From: Schizochytrium sp. CCTCC M209059
Taxonomy: Eukaryota; Sar; Bigyra; Thraustochytrida; Thraustochytriidae
Reading direction: 5' to 3'
NCBI GenBank assembly: GCA_000818945.1
Contig: KN805371.1
Coordinates: forward strand, 1,505,463 to 1,547,012
Length of the DNA stretch: 41,550 nucleotides
Position numbers and translations under genes: made by a program. The number at the start of each line of letters is the position of its first letter. The first letter of the stretch is position 1. This document shows positions 9,241-18,318 of this stretch, piece after piece. The notes under the pieces were generated by a model. The model saw only the letters and a program-made list of their open reading frames with translations. It ran no database searches and had not been told where the DNA came from.

Positions 9241-11148
9241 ATGTCGAAACAGGACTTGGAGGCGAGTGATAACGCCAGGGGTTTCATCAAGCCGCAGGCG
9301 CAGATGCGGACCATGCGGAGCCTCGCTGCAATCGTGACATTTGGCCTCGTGGCGGTGTCTTTGTTTTTATGGTGGCGCGAAATCAAAAATTCCAAGCCTC
9401 CCGAGCCTCTGGCTGGGAAGGTGATGGCCAATGTGGTGGCACCTGAGGTGGCTCTGAGCGCTATTCTGCAAGACGATGCGGCGGCGCAAAGGTTCAGGTC
9501 GGCGTTGTTGACGCCCAAGCTGCACCCTTCGGGCTATTCCAAACGCGATGAGGATCACAAGAAGACCAAGTCACGCGTCAAGTTCTCAGGCGAGCGCTTG
9601 AGCAACCCGGGAGGATGCAAGGGGCGCGGTCCACAACTCTTGAGACCGGGTCTTCCCGCCCCCACGGACGATGCCAAGTTGGCGCCGCTCGGCGAAGTTG
9701 CAGCCTCTGTTGCTGAGCATCTGCGCGAGATGAGCGATAGCGCAAAATTGCTGAGTCCGGAGCATGAAACGCTGTGCTCCTGGGACCCGCAGCCCTTTGT
9801 GCCGAGTATGCCGCGGTATTCCTCGCCCGCGGAAGACAGCTCGCAAGACGGGAGCGAGGACAGAGTTGGTTCGGCGTTCAGTTTCTATGACGTGTGCGTG
9901 TCGTTCAACATGAACTCGGGGAAGCAGGCGCAGCGTGGTCTCGTGTACGTAGACCCCTTGAACAATGACCCTGAGCGATGCGTGGCGTGCCCGAATCCGC
10001 AGACCACTTATGATTGGATTTCCAATCCTTGCGGCATCATGTGGATGCACCAGGTCAATGTCAAGTCGCTCAAGGACTATCAACCGTGCTACGATGCGAA
10101 CAAGCGCACGTTGGCGAGGCTCGGCCAAGAACAAGCGCCCGGGTCAAGAAAAGACCCGCGCAGCGGGGACTTGCGTGCAGCAGTGTACTACACGCGACCT
10201 GTGCTGATATTGAATTATGTTGGTCGTAATCCGGGCCATCAGCTTTGGGATACACTTTTCTCCCTGGTGCCAATTCTTATGTCACAGGAGGCGCATGGGG
10301 TGCGGTACTTTGACTATGTGATTTCGCACGAGACGCCGCTTTGCGAGGAGAGCATCTGGCTGTGTAATATTCTGCGACGACTCGGTTTGATTCGGCCTCT
10401 CGATGAGGACCCGAGCCGCACGAACCTGTTGCCGTTTTTCAAGCATGTATTGCCGTGTTTTTCGCATGCGATCGTCCCGATCTCTGGATGGAATCATGAT
10501 AACCGGTTCTCGAGCAGGAAGATGCTTTCGTGGCTGCAAGAACGCATGCGCCAGTCTTTTGAGCTGGAGCTCCCCGCGCGAAACCCGGACGCGACCTCGC
10601 GGATGCTGCGGAAAGTACTCGGCGCGCTGTCGCATAAGCAGGAGGCCCAGGAGCCGGGTGAGCGGTATACGCTCACGGTATACTCGCATCACACGATCGG
10701 CGAGGCTGGGCAGCGGCGCGCGTGGCTCGACATTGGCGCCTTTACGGCCGCCGTGGCAGAGCGACTGCCCTTTGTCGACGTGACTGACGTGCGCGATTTT
10801 GCGCAGCTCAGCATTGAAGGTCAGGCGCGGACCTTTCACGAGGCGGACATCATCGTCATGCCGCATGGCGGTCAGTTTGGCAACTCGATTTTCGTGCGGC
10901 CGGAGACCGTCGTGATTGAGATCACATGTGGGTCTTACTCGAACTTGGGCACGGGTGACACCTTTGCGCCGGCCGCTGGTTTCCATCACCTGATCCAGAT
11001 GCCCTGCCATTGCACCTCGCGCACGGATTATGGCAACTTCGACTACGGGCTCGACGTCGACTTTGCGCCCGCCTTGACCCACATACTCTCCCGTCTGGAG
11101 TACGGACCGCGGGTCCATCGCTTCCGTGCGAGCTGCCAGAACGTTTAA
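9241..11148 (+). CDS. GT61-like type II membrane glycosyltransferase
   Basis: 635 residues, one exon, ATG at 9241 with G at -3. A short cytosolic N-terminus is followed by a single transmembrane anchor at residues about 27-45 and then a long lumenal part, the topology of Golgi glycosyltransferases. A weak, Cys-containing stem region (about 50-310) leads into the family core (about 320-625): NPGHQLWDTLFSLVP, then a C-terminal block PHGGQFGNSIF...ETVVIEI (His about 542), which matches the GT61/DUF563 signature in which HGAGLTN is followed by a hydrophobic strand and a Glu. GT61 members transfer xylose, arabinose or GlcNAc to glycans; the donor sugar and acceptor cannot be read from sequence. 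Here HGAG is HGGQ, so this is a divergent member. Lumenal Golgi location is inferred from the anchor. Confidence 0.8.
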   Translation: MSKQDLEASDNARGFIKPQAQMRTMRSLAAIVTFGLVAVSLFLWWREIKNSKPPEPLAGKVMANVVAPEVALSAILQDDAAAQRFRSALLTPKLHPSGYSKRDEDHKKTKSRVKFSGERLSNPGGCKGRGPQLLRPGLPAPTDDAKLAPLGEVAASVAEHLREMSDSAKLLSPEHETLCSWDPQPFVPSMPRYSSPAEDSSQDGSEDRVGSAFSFYDVCVSFNMNSGKQAQRGLVYVDPLNNDPERCVACPNPQTTYDWISNPCGIMWMHQVNVKSLKDYQPCYDANKRTLARLGQEQAPGSRKDPRSGDLRAAVYYTRPVLILNYVGRNPGHQLWDTLFSLVPILMSQEAHGVRYFDYVISHETPLCEESIWLCNILRRLGLIRPLDEDPSRTNLLPFFKHVLPCFSHAIVPISGWNHDNRFSSRKMLSWLQERMRQSFELELPARNPDATSRMLRKVLGALSHKQEAQEPGERYTLTVYSHHTIGEAGQRRAWLDIGAFTAAVAERLPFVDVTDVRDFAQLSIEGQARTFHEADIIVMPHGGQFGNSIFVRPETVVIEITCGSYSNLGTGDTFAPAAGFHHLIQMPCHCTSRTDYGNFDYGLDVDFAPALTHILSRLEYGPRVHRFRASCQNV

Positions 11149-11156
11149 TAGGCCTA
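11149..11156 (+). promoter_or_regulatory. TAGGCCTA palindrome directly after the stop codon
   Basis: An 8-bp palindrome abuts the TAA of the glycosyltransferase gene. The same 8-mer occurs at 8728-8735 (39 bp after the SNF2 stop) and at 15916-15923 (between two convergent genes). Being confined to 3' flanks, it may be a 3'-end signal; this is inference. Confidence 0.3.
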
Positions 11157-11228
11157 GTGATGATTCCGATGATGTCTTATACAAGCAATCTTCCCTAAAC
11201 GGCTGTACAGTAGTATACTACATAAAAT

Positions 11229-11302
11229 GACAGAACAGCATTGTAGCGCAGTGTATCACGATCCTAACAGAACGGCATTGTAGCGCAGCGTATCACGATC
11301 CT
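11229..11302 (+). repeat. 37-bp tandem duplication
   Basis: Unit 1 (11229-11265) and unit 2 (11266-11302) differ at only three positions and abut exactly. It lies within about 150 bp of the glycosyltransferase stop and is probably in its 3' UTR. Confidence 0.9.
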
Positions 11303-11335
11303 GAATCACGACAAACAATCCTTCGCACACCCTCT

Positions 11336-11429
11336 CCCCCCCCCCCCCCGCAGGCGCAAGTCGTACGTCGTGACTTGCTCTGCTCTGCTCTGCTCTGCTC
11401 TGCTCTGCTCTGCTCTGCTCTGTTCTGCT
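11336..11429. repeat. C14 homopolymer and CTCTG pentanucleotide array
   Basis: A run of 14 C (11336-11349) is followed 25 bp later by about ten TGCTC/CTCTG units (about 11375-11429). Simple-sequence DNA; no coding potential. Confidence 0.9.
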
Positions 11430-12370
11430 CGGCTGCGGCTACAACGCTGCAGCTAGCTGGCCACGATGATGTTGAAGCTGCCTGCTGTTGCTGCCACTGA
11501 TCATCGACTTCGCAGCTTGCTTGCTTGGCCTTGCATGGTTCGTGGGGCGGCATACATTATGGCAAGAGGGGGTTCGTTCAATGATCGCAAAAGCGCCTGC
11601 GACGCGGGCGGCGCCCAGCCAGGCTCGCTCGGTCCGCGCCGCGCTCGCACTCCGCCTGGCCGCCAGCCTTCTCTCTGCTCGCCCCCGCCAATCGAGCGGC
11701 GCGCGCGTGACGACCCGCCTCTGCTCGCCTGCCTCCGGCTGCATTTCTCGCCGCGGGAGAGCGCGCAGGCACGCGCGGAGGCCACGGACGCCGCGCCGCT
11801 GAAGCGCCGAGCGTCTCGGGCTCGCACTTGAGTGCCCTTGCTCGCTCGCTATCGCTGCCTTTCTTTCTCTCCTTTCTTTCGGCCCTCGCAGCACGTGCAC
11901 GGGCACGAGCACGTGCACGCCCGCGTCGCCGGGTCCGGTGCGGCCGCACAAGGACCAAGACGCGGAGGGCGCCCCCTTCGAGCAGCGGAGGGAAGCGGAC
12001 GGGGAGGCACGTGCAGGGGGCGCCGCGGGAGTCTTCGTTGTTGGGGAAACGAGTTAACTCTCCGCCCCGCCCGCGTGCCCGCTTGCCCACAGTAGCTGTG
12101 ACGTGGCTCCGCGGTGATTTAGTGCGGGCTAAGATGGTGGTTATCTGTCCCGTTGTGGCACTGGGGACTGTGGAACACTTGCAGGTGCATAAAGCCTGAC
12201 AAGCCCGGGCTTCACTGGGGCTCCGTGATGCTACGCCGTAGTGGAGAAGGGGCCTTTGTGCATCTGTCCGGGGCAGACCGGCAGCAAGGGTTCCCGCACC
12301 AAGCTCATGCGGGGGTCCAGCGCGGTCTCTTTAAGTCCGCGCGTCCCAGCCTGCGCAAGTGGCGCATGCC

Positions 12371-12410
12371 GCATTCTCCACTTGCGGCGGCCATTCTCCA
12401 CTTGCGGCGG
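12371..12410 (+). promoter_or_regulatory. Two tandem CATTCTCCACTTGCGG elements
   Basis: Two 20-bp units (12371-12390 and 12391-12410) are identical except for the first base. The 13-mer CATTCTCCACTTG matches 11 of 13 positions of the oomycete Inr+FPR core promoter (CATTYYNCAWTTT, known from Phytophthora). Further copies occur inverted at 12512-12530 and 38424-38441. A core-promoter role in this organism is inference. Confidence 0.45.
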
Positions 12411-12511
12411 CGGGACCGGGCAGGGGGGCCAGCTGTGCGAGCGAGTGACCGACCGCCCCATCCAAAGAGGGAGGCTCGGCCCGACTCGGCCCCTGAAGTG
12501 AAGAATGGAAA

Positions 12512-12530
12512 GCGCAAGTCGACAATGGCG
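12512..12530 (-). promoter_or_regulatory. Third copy of the CATTNTC-ACTTGCG element
   Basis: Plus strand GCGCAAGTCGACAATGGC is the reverse orientation of the pair at 12371-12410, differing at two internal positions. It points left, toward no known start codon, which weakens a simple core-promoter reading for this copy. Confidence 0.4.
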
Positions 12531-12611
12531 CCGCCAAACCGGCTATTCCGCGCACTGCGCGCTGGAAATGGGGGCCAAAGGCGAAAGGAGAGAGGAATAA
12601 AGAATAGAAAA

Positions 12612-12612
12612 A

Positions 12613-12647
<35 letters not shown>

Positions 12648-12648
12648 C
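12612..12648 (+). repeat. (AAAG)n microsatellite
   Basis: About nine AAAG units directly left of the assembly gap; polypurine on the plus strand. Confidence 0.9.
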
Positions 12649-12671
12649 AGGGAAGCAGGAGCGCGCTCGGG

Positions 12672-12704
12672 NNNNNNNNNNNNNNNNNNNNNNNNNNNNN
12701 NNNN
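12672..12704. other. Assembly gap (33 N)
   Basis: A run of 33 N between an AAAG microsatellite and a CAGG microsatellite; the missing sequence is probably also repetitive. Confidence 0.98.
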
Positions 12705-14120
12705 CAGGCAGGCAGGCAGCAGCGGCGGCGGCGCGAGCTCGGAGCGGCGGCGGCGAGCGGCACGCGGCGGAGGGAGGGAGGGAGGGAGGGAGAAGTCCAT
12801 TTCTTTCATTCTCGCGCCTGCACAGCTCGGCAGCGCGTGCATTGATCGGGCGTCCATCCAGAATACCATCGCGGCAGCGGCCAGCGCAGACGCAGCAGCG
12901 CGCGCCTCCGCTCCCTCGCGTGCGTGCGAGCGGGAGAGCGCGAGAGCGAGCGAGCGAGCGGGCGGCGCTCCGGGCGGCGAGCGAGAGCTGCGCGGGAGGC
13001 GCCAGCGGAGAGAGAGGCCTCTTCGTCGGAGACGAAAGGCCGAACGCGAAGGCGGTAAAGAAGGGCCAGGCGAGGCGAGGACCGTCGTGCCGGGGGACCT
13101 TCGCGCCTTGCGGCGTGCTGCCCTTGTGCTGCGTCGCGTAGCATCTCCTCTTGCCGCTTCGAGGCCCCGTATCGTGCACGTCGCGTGGACGAGGCCCGGG
13201 TCGAGCCAGCGCCGCGCCGTTGTTGGCTGGCCTGAGAATCGCCCTCGTGAGTTGCGAAGCTTGCTCGCTGGCGACTTGTGCAGCTGCGGCTTCGACGAAG
13301 GCCGAGGCCAGGACCAGCGGAGCCGCTCCGCCGCGCTCCAGCAGGTGTCTCTCCGGCTAGCCAGCCAGCCAGCCAGCCAGCCAGCAGCGCAAGTCGCGAC
13401 GTGCGCGAGGCAGGCCTGAGCACGTGCAGGCTCTCGCCCTCTCACTCTATCCTATCCGCCAGACTCGCAGACACAGACAAACAGACACAGACCGAGACTA
13501 CTTCCTCGGTCTCCGGCAGCTAGCTAGCTAGCTAGCTAGCTAGCCTGCAAACGTCGCCGAGACCACATCGTCCTCGCAAATCGCGTACGCGCGCAAGTCC
13601 GCAGGCTCTCTGCCCGCGAAGAGCAAAGCTCCGAAGCCGGCAAGGAAGGAAGGAAGGAAGGAAGGCATCGGGCATCGCTGGTGTGAGGCCAGCAAATATT
13701 CATCCATCCACCTATCCTATTCGTCCGTCCATCTGCCTGCGAACCAGCGCGGCCGAGACCTGAGCGAGCGAGCGAGCGAACGAGCGAGCCCGTGCGCTCT
13801 CGAGGTGACGAGCGCGAGGAAGGCGGAGCAGAGAGACCACGTGCGTGGCTCCGGAGAGCGAGCGATCGGTCGATTGACCAGCAGGGTCAAGCGAACGAGC
13901 GAACGAGCGAGCAAGCAAGCAAGCAAGCAGGTGTGCGCCACGAAGATAAGATACTACGGTCGGTCGATCGAGCGATCGATCGATTGATTGACTGTTCGTT
14001 CGCTTGTTCATACAGACGTACATCCATCCCATCCATCCGTCCCTCCGAGCGAAGGCTCGCAGACAGGCGGGACAGGCACGCCGCGAAGAGAGATCGCGCG
14101 AGGACAGTGTGAGTGAGTGC
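12705..14120 (+). repeat. Mosaic of different tetranucleotide microsatellites
   Basis: Within 1.4 kb there are at least ten separate period-4 arrays of different sequence: CAGG (12705-12719), GGGA (about 12770-12792), GCGA (about 12946-12963), AGCC (about 13360-13385), AGCT (about 13518-13545), AAGG (about 13640-13665), GAGC (about 13761-13790), GAAC/GAGC/AAGC (about 13893-13930), ATCG (about 13965-13985) and CCAT (about 14021-14040). They are separated by non-repetitive GC-rich DNA. No gene is recognised. The next start codon is at 14581, so this may be its upstream or leader region. Confidence 0.75.
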
Positions 14121-14580
14121 GTGAGCTTGATTGCTGACTGGCTGGCCAGCGCAGCGAGCTCGTCTCGTGGACTTCTTCCCTCCCAGGCGCGTCTGCACGT
14201 GCCGACAGGCAAAGAAAGAAGCGAGGGGCGTGACGCCGCGGTTGCCAAAAAGGAAAGCCAAGGCAGACTGCCGTCGCTGTCAATCGTTGCAGACACGTCT
14301 TCGTTGCCTTTGTGGGAGACAAGGTAAACGCCCGAGAGGAGTACTCGTCCATCCAATCGTTGTTGACGCTGTTGTTGTAGTTGTTGCTGTTGTAGCTGTT
14401 GTTGTAGAAGTTGGCTGGGTCAAGAAGGAGGAAACGCGCTCCTCGCTTAATACTTAACTTACCCAGTCGCACGCATCGTGGATCGTGTGGATCGACGAGC
14501 GTTCACTTTACCACCACCCCCATTACCGAGGTGCGTGAAAGATAGAGCTGACCGAAGTAGATCACCAAAGCCAAAGCAAA
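14121..14580 (+). promoter_or_regulatory. Presumed leader/promoter of the gene at 14581
   Basis: No coding region recognised. It holds a TTG/TTGTAG-rich stretch at about 14360-14410, a pyrimidine-rich CTTCCCTCCCAG acceptor-like sequence near 14173-14185 and donor-like AAGGTAAAC near 14320. These hint at splicing in the leader but I cannot assemble a supported exon structure. Confidence 0.3.
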
Positions 14581-15462
14581 ATGCGGCGCACATGGAGGAG
14601 CAGCAAGCAACGCCGCGAGCAAAGGGAAAACGCGCAGCGTGCCGTTGAACAGCACGAGGCAGAGGACATTGAAGAAGAAGAAGAACCGCGACCCATTATC
14701 CCCCCGGGCGTCGCCACCTCTTCGCTGCCCAGAGACTGGGCCACCGCCAGACCCAAATCGAGAAGGAGCCTCTCGCACCGCTCACAGAGCTCGCGCCGCT
14801 CGGATGTCAGCCCCACGCGCAGCGTCGCAAGTATCGCCAGTCTCGCCAGCAAAGCGAGCAAGGCCGACTTTGAGGACGTCTATGACAATGAAGCCCAGAA
14901 CGAAGTCGCCGTCGAACTCAACCCGGATGAAGAACACCAACTTGACGCCGACGACAACGACTTTGACCGCTTCAATCTACCTCGTCCCGGGCAAAAGACG
15001 AGCAGCGTGCGCTCGAGAGCGCGAAGCAAGGTCCTCAGCCCCAGTATGTCGCGTCGCCTCAGCACGGGTATCAACAAGCTCGTCGGTGTACGCTCCTCGA
15101 CATCGGGGAAAAGCATTCGGGATCGTAATATGTCTGCCGTGAGCCAGCGAGGAGCGGCTCCGGAGCCAAAAGCCGCCCCCGCCCCAGCGATCAAGCGGCT
15201 CTCGTTTCGCCGGTCCATCGACCCAGAGCGCCAGGCGCAGCGCGAGGCGCAGAGGGCCGAGCGTCGCGAATCCAAGGCTCGCGCCAAGGCCACACGCAGC
15301 TACGAAAAGAAGCGCGCCCGCGATATCAAGACCAATCCTTGGTATCCTGCAGGCGTTGACTTTCGCTATTTGAGTCCAAAGGGCACGTGGATCCCTTATT
15401 TGGGGCGCGACGAGGAAAACGATTTCGGCGACGAGTCTCGTCTCTTTGGCGTCGCCCTCTGA
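14581..15462 (+). CDS. Hypothetical basic/acidic low-complexity protein
   Basis: 293 residues; ATG at 14581 with AAA before it (A at -3). The N-terminus is Arg/Glu-rich and probably a short charged helix (residues 1-40). The middle is Ser/Arg-rich (residues 55-95, with SRRSLSHRS and SPTRS motifs like phosphorylation sites), then an acidic patch (96-130), another Ser/Arg region, and a highly charged helix near 215-255 rich in Arg, Glu and Ala. The last 40 residues are the only ordered-looking part, with aromatic and Pro residues (NPWYPAGVDFRYLSPKGTW). No domain is recognised. The frame is long and codon-like compared with shadow frames, and it ends convergent to the HCCS gene. The function is unknown; a spliced 5' leader is possible. 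Confidence 0.6.
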   Translation: MRRTWRSSKQRREQRENAQRAVEQHEAEDIEEEEEPRPIIPPGVATSSLPRDWATARPKSRRSLSHRSQSSRRSDVSPTRSVASIASLASKASKADFEDVYDNEAQNEVAVELNPDEEHQLDADDNDFDRFNLPRPGQKTSSVRSRARSKVLSPSMSRRLSTGINKLVGVRSSTSGKSIRDRNMSAVSQRGAAPEPKAAPAPAIKRLSFRRSIDPERQAQREAQRAERRESKARAKATRSYEKKRARDIKTNPWYPAGVDFRYLSPKGTWIPYLGRDEENDFGDESRLFGVAL

Positions 15463-16177
15463 TCGCCTCTCTTCTCTTATCGAACCTTTCGTCCTTTCGG
15501 TTCTTTTGATTGAGCGAGCGGGCGCGCTGTGCAGGGGTTTTCCAAATGAATGGGCTGGCGCTTCCACTATCGCTTCTCTTGCACGATCTTTCTTTTCGCG
15601 CCTTGCCCTCTATACATACACTCTCCGTGATCATCATCCATTTATCCATTCCATCGATTCGCTCCACTTTGCTCGTTTCTTCTGCTCTACGTGGGAGCTT
15701 GCGTCATCTTCTTTCCTTTCTATGGTTTTATCTTTAGAAAAGATCGACCGCAAATCAATGTCGATAGCAGGAGCCTTTTTTGTTGCGCTCCCTCGACAGT
15801 TGCTGACACCCATTTTCTTTCGAATTACACTCGACGACATCCTAGAAATTTGTTTGAGCATAAAAGAAAAATTTATCAATCGACGTGTGTAAAAGAAACA
15901 AAGCAAACCAACAAATAGGCCTAACTTCAGCCAGAGGACGGTCACGGTGATTGTTCAGGACACACGAACGTTGTTACAAAAGGACCTTACAATGAAGTGG
16001 TTTACTGCACGTACTACACGACATACCTTTCTGTTCACAAGATCATGTTACTAGCTTATTTTCCGTTCTTTTCCCCTCGCACTGCATTCACATTCACTTC
16101 CATCGTTCAAGCGAGAAACAAGCACGAGAGCGGCGTCAAGCAGAGTGCCAATAATAAACGTACGTACGTACGTACGT
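15463..16177. other. Convergent intergenic region, 3' flanks of two genes
   Basis: AT-richer than its surroundings, as expected for two 3' ends. It contains TAGGCCTA at 15916-15923 and ends in a CGTA palindrome at the HCCS stop codon. No gene seen. Confidence 0.6.
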
Positions 16178-16180
16178 TTA
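16155..16180. repeat. 26-bp perfect palindrome overlapping the HCCS stop codon
   Basis: Four CGTA units flanked by TAAA/TTTA make a perfect self-complementary sequence from 16155 to 16180. The TAA stop of the HCCS gene (16178-16180, minus strand) is its first codon, so the mRNA could fold a hairpin starting at the stop codon. Confidence 0.9.
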
Positions 16181-17491
16181 GTTCTTTGCTCCTTCTGCGC
16201 CCCCTGTTGCCGTGGCAGCTGCCGTGGCAGCGGCAATTTGCCGCAGCTTCAGTGCCCGCTCTTCAAAGCGGTCCATGCAAGCCACCATTTCGTCTAGACG
16301 CTCCTCGGAGTTAAGGTCCGCCTGAAAGCGCTGGGCCTCCTTGGAGCACACAAGCTCGGCCATGCAAAAGGTGAGCGCAACGCTAGCCTGTTGGCACTCG
16401 GCCTCGGAACTACACTTGTCGACCTTGGCAAAGCATGCCTTGCAGGCGGGGCCGATCTTGGAAGAAATATCGCGAAGTTCGTCCACATCCATTTTCTCAA
16501 ACGTGGTCGCGCCTTCGGGAAGAGGTTGCTTCTCGATGAGAGCCTTGGCTGCCGCGGCCTTTTCCGCCTCCTGGGACTTGAGACCCATGTCAATCGGGGG
16601 CACCATGTCAAACTTCTCCATCAGAGGAAAGCGAATTCGGTCAAAGAGGCTCTGAGGCGAGTCCACGGCAGGCCGGGCATCCATCGTGATACTCTTGATC
16701 GATCGAATGTCGTGCAGCTCGGGCGTCTCGTCCTGCGAAGACTTGGTCTCATCGTAGTAGTAGTCTATCACGTAGCGTACCTCGCGCCCGTTGCGGTCAA
16801 CGATCCAGTCGTGGCGATCGAATGGTTTCGGGTACCCGAGAAAAGTGGACTTGACCCACGCCATGGGCGAGATGTCATTAGGCCGCCCCATAAAGCGCGT
16901 GAGCCGAATCCCATCGGCCTTGGCAAAGTCCTCTGGGTGCAGAGCCTTCTCCCACTGCACAACCTGGTGCCATGTCTTTTCGTTCATGTTGTTGTGCACA
17001 GCGACAATGGTCGCAACATCGTCTTCGCTCACATCGTCTTCCAGCTTGCCCTTGCGCATCATAGCGTTGTAAAACATTTGCGCGGAAGGGTACTCCCATG
17101 TCTCGCCATCTGCGCCGCCCTTGGGAATGTGCGACCGGACGCGATCCGTCGAGAGTGGCTTGGTCTGTCCAGGCGCGGGAAGCTGATTCGGGTTCAAGGG
17201 CATGCGGTTCGACGGGTCGATCGGCTGGGCGTACACATTGTACACGGTTTTCTTGGCGTCCCCGCCTTGCCCGTGGTCAGCAGGGCATCCAGAAGGCGGA
17301 GGGCTCGCCACCTCGTGCTTGACGGGGCACCCGGCAGGAGGTGCCGGCGCCGCTGCACCCGCGTCTCCGTGCTGGACCGGGCAGCCTTGTCCTGCTTCTG
17401 ACGCCGCTGCCTGCGAAGGGCCTGCGCCGTGGTTCACGGGGCATCCACTCGCGGCCGGCGTCGCCGCCGGCGTGCTGTTGGAGCTGCCCAT
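16178..17491 (-). CDS. HCCS: Holocytochrome c synthase with C-terminal twin-CX9C extension
   Basis: 437 residues. Start chosen at 17491 (MGSSNS, an N-myristoylation-type start like human HCCS); upstream frame is repeat-derived. Attaches haem to apocytochrome c in the mitochondrial intermembrane space (System III). Four Cys-Pro haem-binding motifs lie in the N-terminus (Cys 17, 37, 55, 69: GCPVNHG, GCPVQHG, GCPVKHE, GCPADHG). The core shows the HN--NE-TW--V--WE block with the axial haem-ligand His at 166, then RFMGRPNDISPMAW, HDWIVDRNGREVRYVIDYY and DARPAVDSP. The known family ends about here. This protein continues for roughly 130 residues containing Cys 350, 353, 360, 366, 376 and 382. Cys 350/360 and 366/376 form C-x9-C-x5-C-x9-C, the geometry of a disulfide-bonded helical hairpin. 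HCCS identity is firm; the extension's function is inferred. Confidence 0.93.
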   Translation of the reverse strand: MGSSNSTPAATPAASGCPVNHGAGPSQAAASEAGQGCPVQHGDAGAAAPAPPAGCPVKHEVASPPPSGCPADHGQGGDAKKTVYNVYAQPIDPSNRMPLNPNQLPAPGQTKPLSTDRVRSHIPKGGADGETWEYPSAQMFYNAMMRKGKLEDDVSEDDVATIVAVHNNMNEKTWHQVVQWEKALHPEDFAKADGIRLTRFMGRPNDISPMAWVKSTFLGYPKPFDRHDWIVDRNGREVRYVIDYYYDETKSSQDETPELHDIRSIKSITMDARPAVDSPQSLFDRIRFPLMEKFDMVPPIDMGLKSQEAEKAAAAKALIEKQPLPEGATTFEKMDVDELRDISSKIGPACKACFAKVDKCSSEAECQQASVALTFCMAELVCSKEAQRFQADLNSEERLDEMVACMDRFEERALKLRQIAAATAAATATGGAEGAKN

Positions 17492-17550
17492 GATGCTCCT
17501 GCGCTCGTCCTCCAGCTCGAGCTCGAGCTCACGCTGTCCGGCTGTCTGGT

Positions 17551-17578
17551 TGGCTGGCTGGCTGGCTGGCTGGCTGGC
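17551..17578. repeat. (GGCT)n microsatellite in the HCCS leader
   Basis: Seven GGCT units; AGCC-type on the HCCS coding strand. The same class of 4-bp repeat recurs upstream of other genes in the window. Confidence 0.9.
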
Positions 17579-17903
17579 CGGCGATGTAGTGTGCCGCCGC
17601 GCTCTTGGCGCCTCGCCCAAGCACCTCGCCGCGCCCGCAGAGGTCGCTTCCTCGCGCGCCCGGTCGACTGCCCTGCTCGGCTACTGCCGCGCTGTCCGCT
17701 CGCCCCGCCGCGCGCTCCGACGCTGCGCGCTCGAACGAACCGGAGAATTCGACTCGATGTGTCTTTGCTTTCCTATGCTTCCCTCTGCTTGGGCGCCAGA
17801 GAGTCGAAGCCTTCCTGTCACTCGCCCCTGCCGAGGCCGAGTCAATGCAATGCGCCTTGCCATGTCTGGCACGCGCGTTACTCTTGGCTGGCATGGCATG
17901 TAG

Positions 17904-17918
17904 GTCATCATCATCATT

Positions 17919-17972
<54 letters not shown>
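17904..17972. repeat. (TCA)n trinucleotide array outside any CDS
   Basis: About 22 TCA/ATC triplets with one TTA interruption. A minus-strand reading would be poly-Asp, but that frame has no start-to-stop protein with other coding features. Confidence 0.9.
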
Positions 17973-18318
17973 TGTAGAAGTCTGCCGTCTCTCACTCTCT
18001 CTCGAGTCGCTGCGCGCGCACACTCGCCGCGAGCGACCACGGGGGAGAGAAAAGGAGAAAGGAAATGTCCTTTTCTCCGAAGGTGATGGTGACGGAAAGG
18101 GAGTGAGGAGAAGATGTGTGGATGGATGGATAGTTGAAGGATGATGGAAAACCCCAAGAGTCTGAAAAGATGAAGACATATTTCATCAACATACGCACTT
18201 TGTGCTGGCCGTAGCTGGAGGCAAAGATGAGGATTTCAAATGCATTGAACTCTCAAAAAATACTTCGTGCTTGCTATCTCCTTCGTTGTTGTCAATGTTC
18301 TTGTTGATTTGGGGGACT

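Larger units (their letters stand above)
11430..12600. other. GC-rich intergenic block, no gene recognised
   Basis: Many overlapping open frames exist on both strands, but all are Arg/Ala/Ser-rich products of high GC and none carries a recognisable domain. The block contains two tandem copies of the promoter-like element at 12371-12410 and another, inverted copy at 12512-12530. It could hold the promoter and leader of the gene at 14581, or an unrecognised non-coding transcript. Confidence 0.4.
17492..18318. promoter_or_regulatory. HCCS promoter/leader and P4-ATPase 3' flank
   Basis: About 0.8 kb between two minus-strand genes. A GGCT microsatellite (17551-17578) lies about 60 bp upstream of the HCCS start codon (AGCC on the coding strand), and a pure TCA array (17904-17972) lies midway. 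Open frames crossing it are Ser/Ala/Asp runs derived from repeats; I see no gene. Confidence 0.55.

Noticed and set aside
11466..12199. Overlapping 100-170 codon frames on both strands between the GT61 gene and the first gap
   Set aside because: They are Arg/Ala/Ser-rich, overlap on both strands and have no domain; the GC content alone keeps frames open.
12153..13445. Frames of up to 300 codons crossing the first assembly gap
   Set aside because: They contain the N run and are built from microsatellites; no protein can be read through a gap.
17529..18179. Minus-strand 216-codon frame with a long poly-Asp run
   Set aside because: Its length comes from the TCA array and GC-rich leader. It ends before the HCCS start and has no conserved segment.
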